Positions 9,825 to 20,995 are shown, numbered from the stretch's first letter. The stretch is DNA of 64,000 nt from Ontholestes murinus (GCA_963969525.1 OZ018393.1:44192887-44256886), one strand, 5' to 3'. Notes: a model not told the origin generated them from the sequence alone. Numbers and translations: made by a program.

Positions 9825-11070
9825 TTACAAAATTGTATTTAAAAAATCAATATTTTTGAAAATATGACATTTATAAGTTAAAGACCTTTCCCTAACAAGT
9901 CCCCAAACATAATCCCCCATCATATCTTTTCGTCTGTTTTTGCTCTCGATTACCATAATGTTCTGATGGTACTGTTCTCCTTGTTCTTCAGAGTAATCAC
10001 CCATGTTATCTTTAAAGTAATCGAGATGCGAATTTAACATATGTAGCTTCAAAGACATCCAATATTCGACTAGTGTTTTCTGCCTTATGATTCCCCAGGA
10101 ATCCTTCAGTCACTTCTATGAAACTTTTTAAAGCTTCTCTTTCGATTTTATTCAGTTTCTGTGTAGACTCCTCCGACTTCATCATGTCTTTAATCTGTAG
10201 TCCCACAAAAAAAAACCTGCTTTTACTTCAGTTTCTGACAGCTTACAAAACTACTCGCGAAGAAATTTAAATACCTGCGATTGCTGGTCAAGTCCCTTAA
10301 TAAATTGCTTCATAAGCCCCAGTTTTAAATGTAGCGGAGGCAACAAAATTTTGCTCCGATCGACCAGTGAGTCCCTTTTAACATTTTGTGCACCGACAAC
10401 GAACTCTAATCTTGGAGGCAAAACCTTAACCTGGCTGTCCTACAATCATAGATAACAAGGATTCTTCATATAGCCTCCTTACAGGACCATTAAAAATAAT
10501 GTCAACTTAAAATCCCTATTAACTGCCCAATTGTTTGCTTGGCATCGAAGTTTTTCATGCACATTTTTGACGCTCTCATAGTTTTCCTTGAGATCAGAAA
10601 AATATGCAATGGGGATTGAGAGATATCGGTTTTCATTATAAATTAGAACCGTTTTCAAGCTTTGAGAAAATCCATCTATAATAAAATATATAAGTCCTTT
10701 ACGTTGTAGATAATTCACTAATAAATAGAAAAAACACGAAAATATATTCGTAAAATCTACAACAAATGAGTCTTATTAAGACTACAAGAACAAATCACTT
10801 TTGAAACAACTACTTCTCTAGCTAATACTTCGACAGACATTGAATAATACAAAAGCAATTTGCGTGTTACAAAATAGCAAGGCTATCAAAGCAACACTAG
10901 TTTGAACGTATTTCTTTCTGTAAAATGAACTAAAAATGATTGAATGTACGTTATCCATCTATAAATAATGAGTTGTACTCAATTTTTTAACTCATCAAAC
11001 AAAAACATCAATCTTCTTCTTCGGCAAAGAAGTCCATGAACGATAGGTTTCTCTTTCGCTGCTACTCTTA
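9825..11070 (-). pseudogene. Decayed multi-copy insect protein of unknown function, split by a repeat
   Basis: Read on the minus strand from right to left, pieces appear in the order I recall from a repeated arthropod protein family without an assigned function: MDFFAEEED and LFIDG (10964-11050), then SLKTVLIYNEN, SIPIAYFSDLKENYESV and NWAVNRDFKL (10479-10669). Next come GGYMKNPC (about 10455-10475), LLPPLHLKLGLMKQFIKGLD (about 10280-10350), FLGNHKAEN (about 10075-10100) and MSLKLHMLNSHLDYF with SEEQGEQYHQ (9960-10058). Stops and frameshifts separate the blocks. A 272-bp repeat interrupts LFIDG/FSQSLK. Family membership is from memory; its multi-copy habit suggests a mobile-element origin. 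Confidence 0.6.
10681..10952. repeat. Short interspersed repeat, copy 3 (longest), 11-bp target duplication
   Basis: ATCCATCTATA occurs at 10670-10680 and 10953-10963, directly flanking this 272-bp block. The flanking gene relic reads continuously across the block if one copy of the duplication is ignored. The left end contains a conserved stem: GTTGTAGAT pairs with ATCTACAAC, with an inner ACGA...TCGT. There is no open frame and no obvious tRNA-type promoter. Confidence 0.75.
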
Positions 11071-11320
11071 TAATAGAGGTGCCAGTTCAGTGTGCTTATC
11101 TCCCCCGAGTGATTAAACTCGGAATAATTAGTTTTAAATGAGATAAATTTATTTACAAATTTACAATAATTTACATAATGTATAATTAATTTACAAACAT
11201 ATAATGTATTGCACTTTTCTTCCCTTCGTCCTCACCTCGTGGTTAGTGGGCATTTATTCCCGTCTGTGGCTATCGGTATTAAGGGATGTTGTGGTTTTCC
11301 TAATGTTGTCTTGTGTTATT

Positions 11321-11994
11321 CTATTTAAGTTTGTTGTTTAGAATAATATTTTTAACTTTTAGTTTAAAAGGAGTGTACTTGAGTGATTTTATATATTCGG
11401 GTAGGTTGTTATATTGAATAAATGTATCTGTAGTTAGAGTTTGTGAATATTTTGTTGTTGTAAATCTTTCTGTTCTTATGCCCGATTTTCTTCTTGTTTT
11501 ATATTCATGTACTTGTTTGTTTATTTTCAGGGTAATGTTTGTCTTGATTAAGTTATTTTCTATTTTATATATGAGTAGTAGGTTGTTTAGTGTAATCATA
11601 TTTCTTATGTCCAGTTCCTGTGTCTGTTGGTATAGTTTTAGGTTATTTGTTATTTTATCTAGTTTGTATAGTATTTTTAATATTTTGTTTTGTTGTATTT
11701 GTAGTCTCGTTATATTTTTCTTCGTTGTGTCTCCCCAAATATTATTGAGGTATTTTGTGATTTGAAGAGAGCGTTGTATATTTGTTTCCTTGTCGTTTCT
11801 GGTATGTAATTTCTAATTTTTGTCAGTGCTGCTATTGTCTTGGCGTTCTTCTTTCTTAGTTGGTGTATATGTTTGTCCCATTTAAGGTTGTCTTGTATTT
11901 TTAGTCCTAGGTAATTTACTTCGCTTATTTGTTTTATGGCTGCTCCTTCGATGTTGATCGTTAGTTTAGTTTTGTGTCTATTGTTGAAGATCAT
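11321..11994 (-). pseudogene. LINE ORF2, post-catalytic and C-terminal region
   Basis: 11710-11994 carries EVNYLGLKIQDNLKWDKHI, the LG-x-x-D block after the RT active site, and RNYIPETTRKQIYNALF. 11321-11599 carries TTDTFIQYNNLPEYIKSL, corresponding to the xNxLP block near LINE C-termini. The two are in different frames with a gap between them. Confidence 0.65.
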
Positions 11995-12039
11995 GTATTC
12001 TGTTTTTTCTTTGTTTATGGTCAGCAGGTTTTTATGGTA

Positions 12040-12240
12040 CTAGGTTTCTAGTTGTTTTATGTCTGTATTTTTGTCTGTCTGTATGGTTTCATAGTTGTTA
12101 CCTGTATACACAATGCAGGTATCGTCAGCGTATATGTAAGGTTTTCCTTTGAGATTTATTTCTAGTAAATCGTTCGTATATATTATATACAGAGTCGGGG
12201 GTAGATTTCCTCTTTGGGGTATTCTGTATTCTGCTTCCAT
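12040..12240 (-). pseudogene. LINE ORF2, RT motif B to active site
   Basis: The frame runs from RIPQRGNLPPTLYIIYTNDL (motif B, with GxPQGS changed to RIPQRG) to YIYADDTCIVYTG, the intact YADD catalytic block. It fits directly between the palm segment at 12250-12504 and the C-terminal pieces. Confidence 0.65.
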
Positions 12241-12249
12241 TGATTTACT

Positions 12250-12694
12250 TTAATAGTCGTTTGCTATTTTTGTTTGTATTCTGTTGGTTAAATATGTTTT
12301 TATTAGTTTCAATTCCTTTCCTTTTATACCTATTGCCATGAGTTTTTCCAGTAGTTTGTGTTTTGAAATGGTCACAAATGCTCTTTTCATGTCAATGTAT
12401 AATGCAGCTACTTTATGTTTTTTATCGAGTTCTGTTTTTATGAAATTTATAAGGAAATTGTTGCAGATGTCGTCCCTGAGTGTTTTTGGAAAGCATATTT
12501 TCACTGTATATGATATTGTTTTTTATTAGGTGGTTGTTGATTTGTATTTGTATTACTTTTTCTAGAATTTTGTTTAGTGTCGATAGCAAAGCAATGGGTC
12601 GGTAGTTTTCAGGGTTGGTTTTATCTCCTTTTTTGTAAATTGGTTTGATTTTGGCTTTTTTCGTGCAGTCTGGATATCTGGCTTCATCTATCAC
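12250..12694 (-). pseudogene. LINE ORF2, RT N-terminal and motif A segments
   Basis: 12422-12694 gives KKAKIKPIYKKGD and NPENYRPIALLSTLNKILEK, the PIYKKG...NYRPI blocks that begin the RT domain. 12250-12504, in an overlapping frame, gives ALYIDMKRAFVTISKHKLL, the motif A block in which the usual AFDxV has become AFVTI; the Asp is lost. A frameshift joins the two. Confidence 0.7.
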
Positions 12695-13150
12695 TATATT
12701 TATAATCTTGACGAGTATTGGTATAAGTATAATTTTGTTTCGTTTTATTGTGGAGTTTGTTATTTTGTCAAATCCTGGCGCCGAATGGTCTTTTAGTTCG
12801 GTAATTATTTTGTTAATTTGATCGTTTGTTGTATGTTGGAATTTTATGTCTTCTATGTGTCTTTTTGTTGTTGTTTTTTTTTAGTAGATTCTCGTTTTGC
12901 CAGTTTGTTCTTGAGCTATTTTTTTCCCTACATTTGTAAAGTATGAGTTTAATTCGTTTGCAATATCTGTATTGTTGTTTGTAATAGTGCCGTCTTCTTT
13001 GTGTATTGATTCTATATAATTTTCTGTTTTATTTTGTTTATTTATTTGTTGATGTATTCTTTTCGACAGTTTAAAAGGATTTTGTTTATGCTTTTGGAAT
13101 TAATTTCTATAGTATTGTGTTTTCGTTTGTTTTATTCATTCATTTGTACT

Positions 13151-14045
13151 TTACAATATCCTGTTAAAATATGGTAAACGAATTGAGATACATATATTAA
13201 AAATACAAAACTTTAGGGCACAGTTTTGTTGTGCGTTTTCTTTGTGCATCGTAGGTTTTTTTATTATTGCGTTTGTGGGATTTCTTGAAAGTTTTTTTTG
13301 TAGTTTTTGTCTTAGTTCGATTTGTTTTGGTATTTCCTCGTTGATCCATGGATTGTCTTTTGTTCTTTTGATTTTCTTAATTTTTTTGTTGATTTCTAAT
13401 ATATTGTGTAATTTTGTTGATAGTTGTTCAAAACTGTTTATTGTATTTATGTCTATATCTTGTATGTCTTTTGTTATTTGGGCATGGTCAGTTTTAATTG
13501 TTTCGTAATATTGATATATAGGTTTTGGTTGTTTAGTTTCTTTTAGCTTTGTTATCACGGCATTATGATCTGATATACTTGATGGTTCAATTTGTATATC
13601 GTCTATAAGTTTAGTATTGTTTGTAATGACATGGTCTAATATTGAATTATTTCCATTTGTATTTACTCTTGTGTATGATCGTTTTGTTATTTTGTTAATT
13701 ATTTTGTAGTTGTTTTCTGTTAGAAGATTTTGATATTCTTTAGTGTTGTAGTCGTGTTTTGTAGTATATTTATATTTATGTCTCCTAATATGATATGTGG
13801 TTTTCTTCTATTTATAATATTGTTCTTTAGCATATGCTTGAGTTTATTTCTTTGAGGTCTAGAGTTATATTCTGAATTTTAATTTTTAAGTTTATATAGG
13901 TCTTCGTTCGTTGGTGTTAACCATGTTTCAGTTATTGCTATTATTTTAGGGCTATTATTTGTTATGGGGAGTAATTCTATTTCGTGAAATTTATTTTGAA
14001 GGCTTCTGATATTATCTAAGTATAAAGTGAACGCTTGTCTATTTA
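13151..14045 (-). pseudogene. LINE ORF2, endonuclease and linker
   Basis: From right to left: LDNIRSLQNKF and ITETWLTP (EN N-terminus), IILGDININ (GDxN block, about 13775-13810), TRVNTNGNNSILDHV (about 13640-13690), then ISDHNAVITKL at 13545-13590 with the Ser-Asp-His catalytic triplet intact. The linker follows to 13151 (NPWINEEIPKQIELRQKL). Breaks occur around 13740 and 13870. Confidence 0.65.
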
Positions 14046-14299
14046 TTAACCTTATTTGATGTACAAACTTTGAAGGCTAGTAGAAACATTAATTTAGGTC
14101 ATATTTGTTTTAATATTTGTATAAAATGATGAATGGAATTATCGATGATCCAAATTATTTATTTTTAATTAACATACATGTGCCCTACGTTAGATAGAGA
14201 AATCCTCCATTTCATTTAAATTCAATTCAATTGAAAACAATGGTTAGATTATACTATAATATCCGACATAGTACTGATATATTTGGAAATTCATATTAA

Positions 14300-14615
14300 T
14301 TGCTTAAAAGCAATCTGTGTAACATATTTGTACGCTAATAGTTTGATTTATTTCATTGTGATTGTTTTTGCTGTATTTGTTAGGTGCAGTGCCTCTAATT
14401 TATATCACATAATCTTAATAATTGTGTCTAAGTTATAAATTTACAATGTTCTTTACTTAGTTTCTGTTAATATCTATAATTTTGTTTTAGAACTATTTCT
14501 TACTTCTTTAAAATTTATTGTATATTATATTTAATTGTAACATCTCCCTATAATTGGAATTCTTTTCCGTTATGAAAATAAATCTATTATTATTATTATT
14601 ATTACTATATATGTA
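14300..14615 (+). mobile_element. Possible 3' end of a plus-strand LINE
   Basis: The block ends in ATGAAAATAAATCTATTATT followed by more ATT units, the same tail style as the proven LINE ends at 53340 and 58100. No coding relic is left, so only a 3' UTR-tail fragment would be present. Confidence 0.3.
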
Positions 14616-14699
14616 GAAAATAACTTAATAATGAACTTAAAAACATACACAAAGACATTCATAAATAAAACCAGAAACGAGATATTAGTAAGAGATTCT

Positions 14700-14737
<38 letters not shown>

Positions 14738-14819
14738 CTTTATTCCGTAGACCAATAGTGTACACAATATACATTTATGGTATTGGAAGCGTCAAGATAC
14801 AAACTTAAAGTATTATTTC

Positions 14820-15308
14820 TTACATTAAATTATAAAACAATTTTTCCAATAAAAAACTCTTCAATTTTCTTTTAAATACATTAATTGATGCGATATTTTT
14901 AATTTCATCTGGTAGATTATTATAAAGCCTAGGGCCTAGTATATTAGGTGAATATTTTCTTATATTTAAACGGCAACTATCAACATGAAAGTTATTGACT
15001 CTTCTTGTATCATAGGTATGAATTTCGCTATTAATTATAAATGTTTGTTTATTTTGGTATGTATATAATATCAGTTCATACATAACCAGACATGGATATG
15101 GTAATATATTATAATCCCGAAAATATGGTTTACATGATCGTGTTTGTGGAATGCCAGCCATCGACCTAATAATGCGTTTTTGAGCAACAAATACGGTGTG
15201 CCAATGTGTCGAGATACCCCAAAAGCATAATCCGTATACCAGTCGTGAGTGAGCATTTGCATAGTATACCTGTATTAATTCTTGAATATATATATTTTTC
15301 TGAGACAT
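14820..15308 (-). pseudogene. LINE family A ORF2, C-terminal segment (after frameshift)
   Basis: This frame continues the RT C-terminus after a +1 shift in the A-rich run near 15285-15300: the upstream frame reads CLRKIYIF and stops, whereas this one reads QKNIYIQELIQ and goes on. It contains RLVYGLCFWG and VFVAQKRIIRSMAG, corresponding to YGICFWG and VFIAQKRIIRCMA of the relative at 51011-53254, and ends with NNLPDEIKNIASINVFKRKLKSFL. It is probably part of one ORF2 with 15275-17608. Confidence 0.8.
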
Positions 15309-16681
15309 TTCATCTGATAAGCTGTTTTATTTAGGTATTTTACAACAGTATCACAATGACATTTCCAATCAAAAGAGTTATCAATTTGTAATCCCAAGAA
15401 CTTTGTCATTTGGCTACAATTTACACTTGAATTATTTATTGTAATATTTATATTATCGTTCACCTTTGCTTGTTTTGTTTTAAATCTTATACCGCATGTT
15501 TTCATTGTGTTAAGAAGCAGTCTATTGCTTAAAAACCAATTATATAAGGACAGTAAAGTATTACTACATTTGTGAACTAACAAATGTTCATCTTTATTGC
15601 TTACAATAGTAGATGTATCGTCAGCGTAAATAAATATTTCAGAAGGTGTAATATTGACAATATCATTTATATATAAAATAAACAAAATAGGCCCTAAAAT
15701 AGACCCTTGTGGAACACCAATATGGATGCTAGCAGATTCTGATAGAACGGTTTTCCCATTGTAAGCAATTCGAACACACTGTTTCCTGTTATATAAATAT
15801 TGTCCAAACCAAGTATGTACGACTCCTCGAAAGCCATACATGTTCATTTTTTCTAAAAGAATCTCAATATCAACACAGTCGAATGCTCGACTAAGATCTA
15901 AGAAGATGCCAATAGGATACTCGCCGCTATCTAAGTATTTAGTAACTGTATCGAAAAATGAATGAATTGCCGTAGTTGTAGATCTTCCACGTAGAAAACC
16001 ATGTTGGTTTGTGTTCAAAATATTATGTTTTTTAATAAATTTCATTATTCGATCCAGCATGCAGAGTTCGAAAATTTTATGAAATACTGATACCAACGAA
16101 ACTGGTCTATAATTTTCTTTATTTAACCGGTCGCCTTTTTTATATATAGGGACCACTATGTTTAATTTTATTTTTGTTGGAAAAGAACCAGTTTCAAATG
16201 ATAAATTAATTAAATAGAGTAATGGCTTAACTAACTGAACAGCAGATTTCTTAATGACATGATCTGGAATATCATCAAAACCAGGAGATCTGTTATTTTT
16301 TAATCTAGTCATTATTATTTCATAGATCTCAATTTCTGTGAAAGGTTCTAAGAACATAGAATTTGTAATACCGTTTAGAGACGAGTAGGACGTGGTAGTT
16401 TGTCCTAATTGAGACTGTAAGTTAAGAGGTTCCTTGACAAAAAAATTATTTAGAATCTCTGCTACAACCAAGGGATCAGTAAGCTTGCATTCTTCAGTTT
16501 GTAGTTCAATGTTGCAGGTTTTAGGACTATTGATGCCTGAAAGTTCATTTATTATATTCCAGGTAGTTTTTTGTAAGTTATTTGAAGTAGAGATTTTATT
16601 TCTGTAATATTCTTTTTTTGTATTACAAACAAGATTATTATGTTGCCTTTTTTGTTTAAGGTATTCTACTGTATATTGTGG
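15275..16681 (-). pseudogene. LINE family A ORF2, reverse transcriptase domain
   Basis: All RT blocks are present in order: NRSPGFDDIPDHVIK, VPIYKKGDRLNKENYRPVSL, QHGFLRGRSTTTA, GIFLDLSRAFDCVD (motif A Asp), GVPQGSILGPILFILYIND (motif B) and IYADDTSTI (catalytic YADD). KFLGLQIDNSFDWKCH follows the active site. The catalytic residues are intact. It is in the same frame as the endonuclease upstream and separated from it by a single TAG at 16682-16684, after which the frame reads on without another stop (PQYTVEYLKQKRQHNN). Its own reverse transcription could not occur without suppression of that stop. Confidence 0.85.
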
Positions 16682-17640
16682 CTATATTTTCTGAATTATA
16701 TAAGCATTATATAAGTTTTTACTGGATTCTTTTACAATGTTATTTACCCAAACCTTTTTTTTAGTTGTTATTTTAATATTAACCGCTGGAAAACACTCAT
16801 TAAAATGATATGAAAAAATATTATGAAATGCATTAAACTTTTCGTTATAATCATTGGCTGAATACATGTCAAACCATTCTTCTTTATTTAATCTATTAAT
16901 GAAGCGTATCATACTTATATCATCGAATGATCTTTTAATTCTCGTATTTGAGTTCTGTTTTGGGGGTACTAAATTAATATTAAACAATAATGTTTCGTGG
17001 TCCGACACTTGATTAGAAATAGTAGAGTGCGTAACATTCAATGGAATATTTGTATATATATGGTCAATGCAAGTAGAGGTGTTTTCCGAAATTCTAGTAG
17101 GAGCAGAATTAATTAATTGGATGTTAAATGATTGCAAGATATTTGTAAGTTTATTCATATTATTTGAGGTTACTATAGAGTTAATATTAAAATCACCACA
17201 TAATATGATTGGTACTTCAGATGAAAAAATGTGTTCAAGCACTGCATGTAATTGAAATAAAAATGAGTCCATGCATCCCATCGGCGGCCGGTATACAGTT
17301 ATTATATGAATACTACGAGTTTCACTAATCAACCAAGTAGTAGCACAAATTTCAAATATATTATCAATTACGTAATTACCTACATTAAGTGACTTTGTTT
17401 TCATATAAATATCGCGCCACATTGCGACACCACCACCTCGACTGGCTCGACAATAATATGTTTCTAAAATGAAATTATTAATATTATTAGTTATTAAAAA
17501 ATTATAATCCGCCCAGGTTTCTGTTAAGCAGATAAATTTTGAATTAAACATATTGACATCAATTGTAATTTGATTAATCTTTTCTGTTGTTAGTGATCGT
17601 ACGTTCAATATATAAAAGTCGTAATTTGACGGGTCTATAT
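16682..17640 (-). pseudogene. LINE family A ORF2, APE-type endonuclease
   Basis: The frame has NVRSL at its start, CLTETWADY (catalytic Glu), YYCRASRGGGVAMW, ITVYRPP, CGDFNIN (Asp-Asn), TRISENTSTCIDHI and VSDHETLLF (Asp-His). These are all the residues expected for an AP-endonuclease-like nickase that opens the genomic target. The frame opens before the ORF1 stop, in a different phase, and I find no ATG near its beginning; reinitiation or frameshifting after ORF1 would be needed. It ends at the TAG at 16682-16684. Confidence 0.8.
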
Positions 17641-18597
17641 ATGCGTTTTTGGCGGTGGAGGTTTCTGAAAATTTGTATTATTATTATGCTTTGGTTTAAA
17701 AAAGAATCTATTGATAAAAGTATTCCTTGGCCAAAAACTCTCGTTAATTACAACTTTTTCACATTCAAGTGGAACGCCGATTTTAAACGATGAATATATT
17801 GCGTCAGCATACTTGGGTTTTAATTTTTCGATTATAAATGAATAATTTCCTGCTTTAAGTAGATGTGTTTTTATTGCTTCTGAAGTAACTTCTTTGTGCA
17901 GCCTAGAAACGAAAATCCACTTTCTTGGTTGAGTTTCGGCTACGGGAAGTTCTGCATTTATGGATTGTCCAGTAAGTTTAAACGTTCGTGTTTGTTTTTT
18001 TCGAACTATTTGCGTCCATTCATTGTAATTTCCATTGATATTCCCATCTGCTTGGCCGTTGACCTCCGAAATATTTGTATGTGGAATGTTTTTTTCTTTA
18101 TTTACATTTTTATCCGAAATAATGGAATTCTTCTCAGTAAATGCACTTGCAGATCCCTCTTTTGTGACAATATTTAAATCTTTCGATTTATTTTGAAAGT
18201 GTTTAGATTCCTTTTTATTGTTGTGTTGGTTTGCGACTTCGCTACCTCTCAGGTTGTTTAATTCCTTATTTAACTCCATTATTTTGTTTTCTTGTTTACA
18301 AATAATGGTATTTTGGTAGCTTACTTGATCAGCGAGGGCCGTGATTTCCCTTTTTAACGTAATTAGAATGTGTAGAGAGCACTTTTGAATTCCACTTTTT
18401 TCACATCTAGCACACGCCGATGTGCCAAATTTATCTTCTGATTTAGCACAACTAGAGTGGTAATCCAGGTCACAAATAACACACTTGAATGGATTAAGTT
18501 CTATTGAGTCATTACATGTTGCACAAATTTTATTTTCACTTAATATACTTTGATTTAATTCGCTAACCGAAAGAGAACGACCATTCCGAGTCGCCAT
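17635..18597 (-). CDS. LINE family A ORF1 protein: PHD-like zinc finger, coiled coil, RNA-binding domain
   Basis: An uninterrupted 320-codon frame starts at ATG 18597. Cys25/28, Cys39/42, His47/Cys50 and Cys62/65 form a C4HC3 PHD-like zinc finger. Residues about 73-115 have heptad-like hydrophobic spacing (LKREITALADQV, KIMELNKELNNL), consistent with a coiled coil. A Ser/Asn/Lys-rich linker follows. Residues about 225-305 (IFVSRLHKEVTSEAIKTHLL and onward) resemble the RRM-like domain of many ORF1 proteins. A proline run precedes the stop. The protein would package element RNA into a particle. The stop overlaps the beginning of the ORF2 frame. It is intact as read, although its partner ORF2 is broken. 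Confidence 0.8.
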   Translation of the reverse strand: MATRNGRSLSVSELNQSILSENKICATCNDSIELNPFKCVICDLDYHSSCAKSEDKFGTSACARCEKSGIQKCSLHILITLKREITALADQVSYQNTIICKQENKIMELNKELNNLRGSEVANQHNNKKESKHFQNKSKDLNIVTKEGSASAFTEKNSIISDKNVNKEKNIPHTNISEVNGQADGNINGNYNEWTQIVRKKQTRTFKLTGQSINAELPVAETQPRKWIFVSRLHKEVTSEAIKTHLLKAGNYSFIIEKLKPKYADAIYSSFKIGVPLECEKVVINESFWPRNTFINRFFFKPKHNNNTNFQKPPPPKTHI

Positions 18598-18600
18598 CTT

Positions 18601-19300
18601 AATAGTTAATTAGTAAAATAATTCTAATAAAGTTAAGGACGTAAAAGTAAAAAGAAAGGCTGAAATAAAGACTTGCTAAAAATAGACTTGCCATGGAAGG
18701 GTAGAAAGATACCATATAAAAGAAGAAAAACATATTAAGTTAAGATACGAGGATATAAATTAAAGCAAGAGAGAGAGAGAGAGAGAAAAATAAAATAGAA
18801 ATAACATAGAAGGAAATAGGAGATATTCAAAAGAATTATACTTGAAACAACAAACATAGGTACTAAAAAAGTAAACAGAACTGAATAGCCGAGAAGAGAT
18901 ATAAAGAAGAATATACAAGACAAACAATACCAACAAAGTAGAACAATAACTAACTAGGAAGAATATTAAAAAAAGATTCATACCTGCAAATTAAAAGATG
19001 CAAAACAATAATTATAAACAAAGCCAAAATCATGCAAAGGTGGTAACCAGAAGAAAAATGAAGAGAATGATAAAATGGATTCAAGTAAAATCAATAATTA
19101 AGAAAACTAGATTATAAAAAGGCTGCATGAGGAAATATATGGGGGGGGGGGGGTGAAGAAATAGAGAAACTAACAGAATTACTGAATGAAAATAGAAAAC
19201 GGAAAAGCACCAAAGGAATTGAACACCTGAATTATACACCCAATATATTAGAAGGAAGGTGACTGAAAATATTAACATTACAGGGGTATCATTACATTAA
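18601..19300. repeat. Purine-rich tract with (GA)n and G13 run
   Basis: The plus strand is heavily A/G biased. It includes a GA dinucleotide run at about 18768-18786 and thirteen consecutive G at 19141-19153. It starts right at the 5' side of the family A LINE and may contain that element's 5' UTR. Apparent minus-strand hydrophobic frames are products of the bias. Confidence 0.45.
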
Positions 19301-19912
19301 GTATGTTAGGGAATACTTATCTACTATTTGCAGATGGCAGATACACCGAAAAGGCATACGGTCAAATAATTAAATAAATAAATAAAAAAGAAGACATATA
19401 ATGAAGACAAGCATTAGATTTTTTTTAAATAAGCAGAATTTTCAAACCAGAATAAATAATTGAGGATCACTTATGGTTACGAACAAATATCTTGAAATCT
19501 TAAGCATATCAAGTTAGCACTCCAATATAGAGGTTGATAGTTCTGAATTGGTTTTAAAATATTTAGAGGAACTATTATCCATAAAAAGGTTATATTAAAT
19601 TGAGTTTTCCGGATTTTTTCTTGACACCGAATCTCAACACTGTAATTAAATAGTTCTGAATTAATTTTAAGATATATTTAAAATAGTTCTTGTACAAAAT
19701 AATTACAATAATAATAAAATAAATATAACCTTATGACTGCATACTTTTTTATGTTTGCACATACCTATTTTGAAATGGCAAGTATTTGCTTGTAAACAGT
19801 TATTCAACAATATCACACTGTTTTAGTCCTGGATTAACATTAAAACTTTGCAGCAAGGAATGAAATCGGTTAGATTCTTAATCTAACTTGTTTTAATGAC
19901 AGGTAATTGTAA
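19301..19912. other. AT-rich spacer, no gene seen
   Basis: No coding frame or repeat boundary found. Includes a short ATAA repeat near 19370-19390. Confidence 0.45.
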
Positions 19913-20239
19913 ATAATAATAATAACTTTATTAACGGATAAACCATTTATATAAACAATGTACAAAATGAAATAAACAAAAGATCACCACTTATCTATAT
20001 GAATAGGTACTTAAAAGCTAATTTGATAAAAAGTAAAAAAAAATGCACACAACTTATATTACAATTAAAAGTAAACATAAACAGTGCCTAATTCAAGACA
20101 AATTTTAATACATTGAAATTAAACATAATAAAACTACAACTTACAATTTATAATTCAAGTTTGTTTTAATTCAAAATTTGAATTGAATAATTCAAACCAC
20201 ATAAATCTAGCCAAATCATTTGCCATTCCTGTCATTCTA

Positions 20240-20995
20240 CTAATTGGATTGTTTTGCGCAATACTGATGGAATGTGTTTATTTTGAACGTCTTAGTAGTT
20301 CTTGTTCTCCTATCATTTGCAAGAATGGCAAATGATATCTGATGTAAGAGTTCATTACAATCCAATTGCCCATTAATTAATTTGCGTAAACAACATAAAT
20401 CTGAAATACATCTTCTTTTAGACAGTGTCGTGATATTAAGTTCTAATCTTATAACTGTATATTCACCACGTATATGATGTCTACTCAATTTATACTCAAT
20501 TGATCTTAAAAACTTATTCTGTACTGACTCAATCATCTGAGTATCACATTGTAAGTACGGCGACCATACTATTGACACATACTCCAACTGTGATCTAACA
20601 AGACTACAAAATAATCTTTTCAAGCACTCAATATTCCACGACCTGGCCAAATGCGAAACAAAACCCCATGGTCTTATTGAATTAGATACTATATTAACAA
20701 TATGTTCACGAAATGTAAAATTAGAATTAAAAGTCACTCCTAGGTCCTTAATACTACTCACTCTAGATAATTTTACATCATCCAAATAATAATTCAAAAT
20801 AATTTTAGTTTTGTTGCGACAGAATGAAATTACATTACATTTTTCCGGATTCATAAACAATTTATTCTGGGAACACCAGTCCATTAATTTATTAAGATCT
20901 TGTTGAACAAGACTACCATCATCCAAGGTATTAATAGTTCTAAATATTTTTAAATCATCCGCATACATTAATATGTCACAATTTTCTAGTTGCAA
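20240..20995 (-). pseudogene. LINE family B ORF2, RT active site to C-terminus
   Basis: This 251-codon frame opens with ILMYADDLKIF, the catalytic YADD block, then SIKDLGVTFNSNFTFREHI and WSPYLQCDTQMIESVQNKFL, the C-terminal WSP...IExxQxxF block typical of this LINE group. It is internally uninterrupted. It connects to the palm segment 20986-21288 through a small overlap in another frame, so one frameshift separates them. Confidence 0.8.

Larger units (their letters stand above)
11100..14045 (-). mobile_element. LINE, 5'-truncated, decayed (EN, RT, 3' end)
   Basis: On the minus strand an almost complete ORF2 can be followed from the EN N-terminus (DNIRSLQNKFHEIE and ITETWLTP, about 13900-14045) to the RT C-terminus and a 3' UTR near 11130-11300. 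The start lies inside EN, so ORF1 is absent. Coding strands are unusually A-rich (Lys/Asn/Thr-rich products), unlike the other LINEs here, suggesting a different family; the motif style suggests the Jockey superfamily. Multiple stops and shifts show it is inactive. Confidence 0.75.
14703..18600 (-). mobile_element. LINE family A, nearly complete (ORF1 + ORF2)
   Basis: The 3' tail is the (ATT)n block seen as (AAT)n at 14703-14737 on the top strand. Upstream on the minus strand lie ORF2 (RT then EN, 14820-17640) and ORF1 (17635-18597), the canonical order for a two-ORF non-LTR retrotransposon. Only one in-frame stop and one frameshift break ORF2, so this copy died recently compared with its neighbours. 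PHD-type ORF1 plus APE endonuclease plus YADD RT places it in the CR1/L2-Jockey assemblage; the exact clade is not decidable by eye. The 5' boundary is not defined; purine-rich DNA begins beyond 18600. Confidence 0.85.

Noticed and set aside
11478..11765. Plus-strand frames rich in Cys/Phe/Ser at 11478-13508
   Set aside because: They lie opposite a well-supported minus-strand LINE ORF2 and reflect its A-rich coding strand.
19160..19260. Plus-strand stretch loosely like an early RT block (LTELLNENRK...)
   Set aside because: No glycine-aspartate core of the K-x-PGxDxI motif and no further RT block follows; too weak to annotate.
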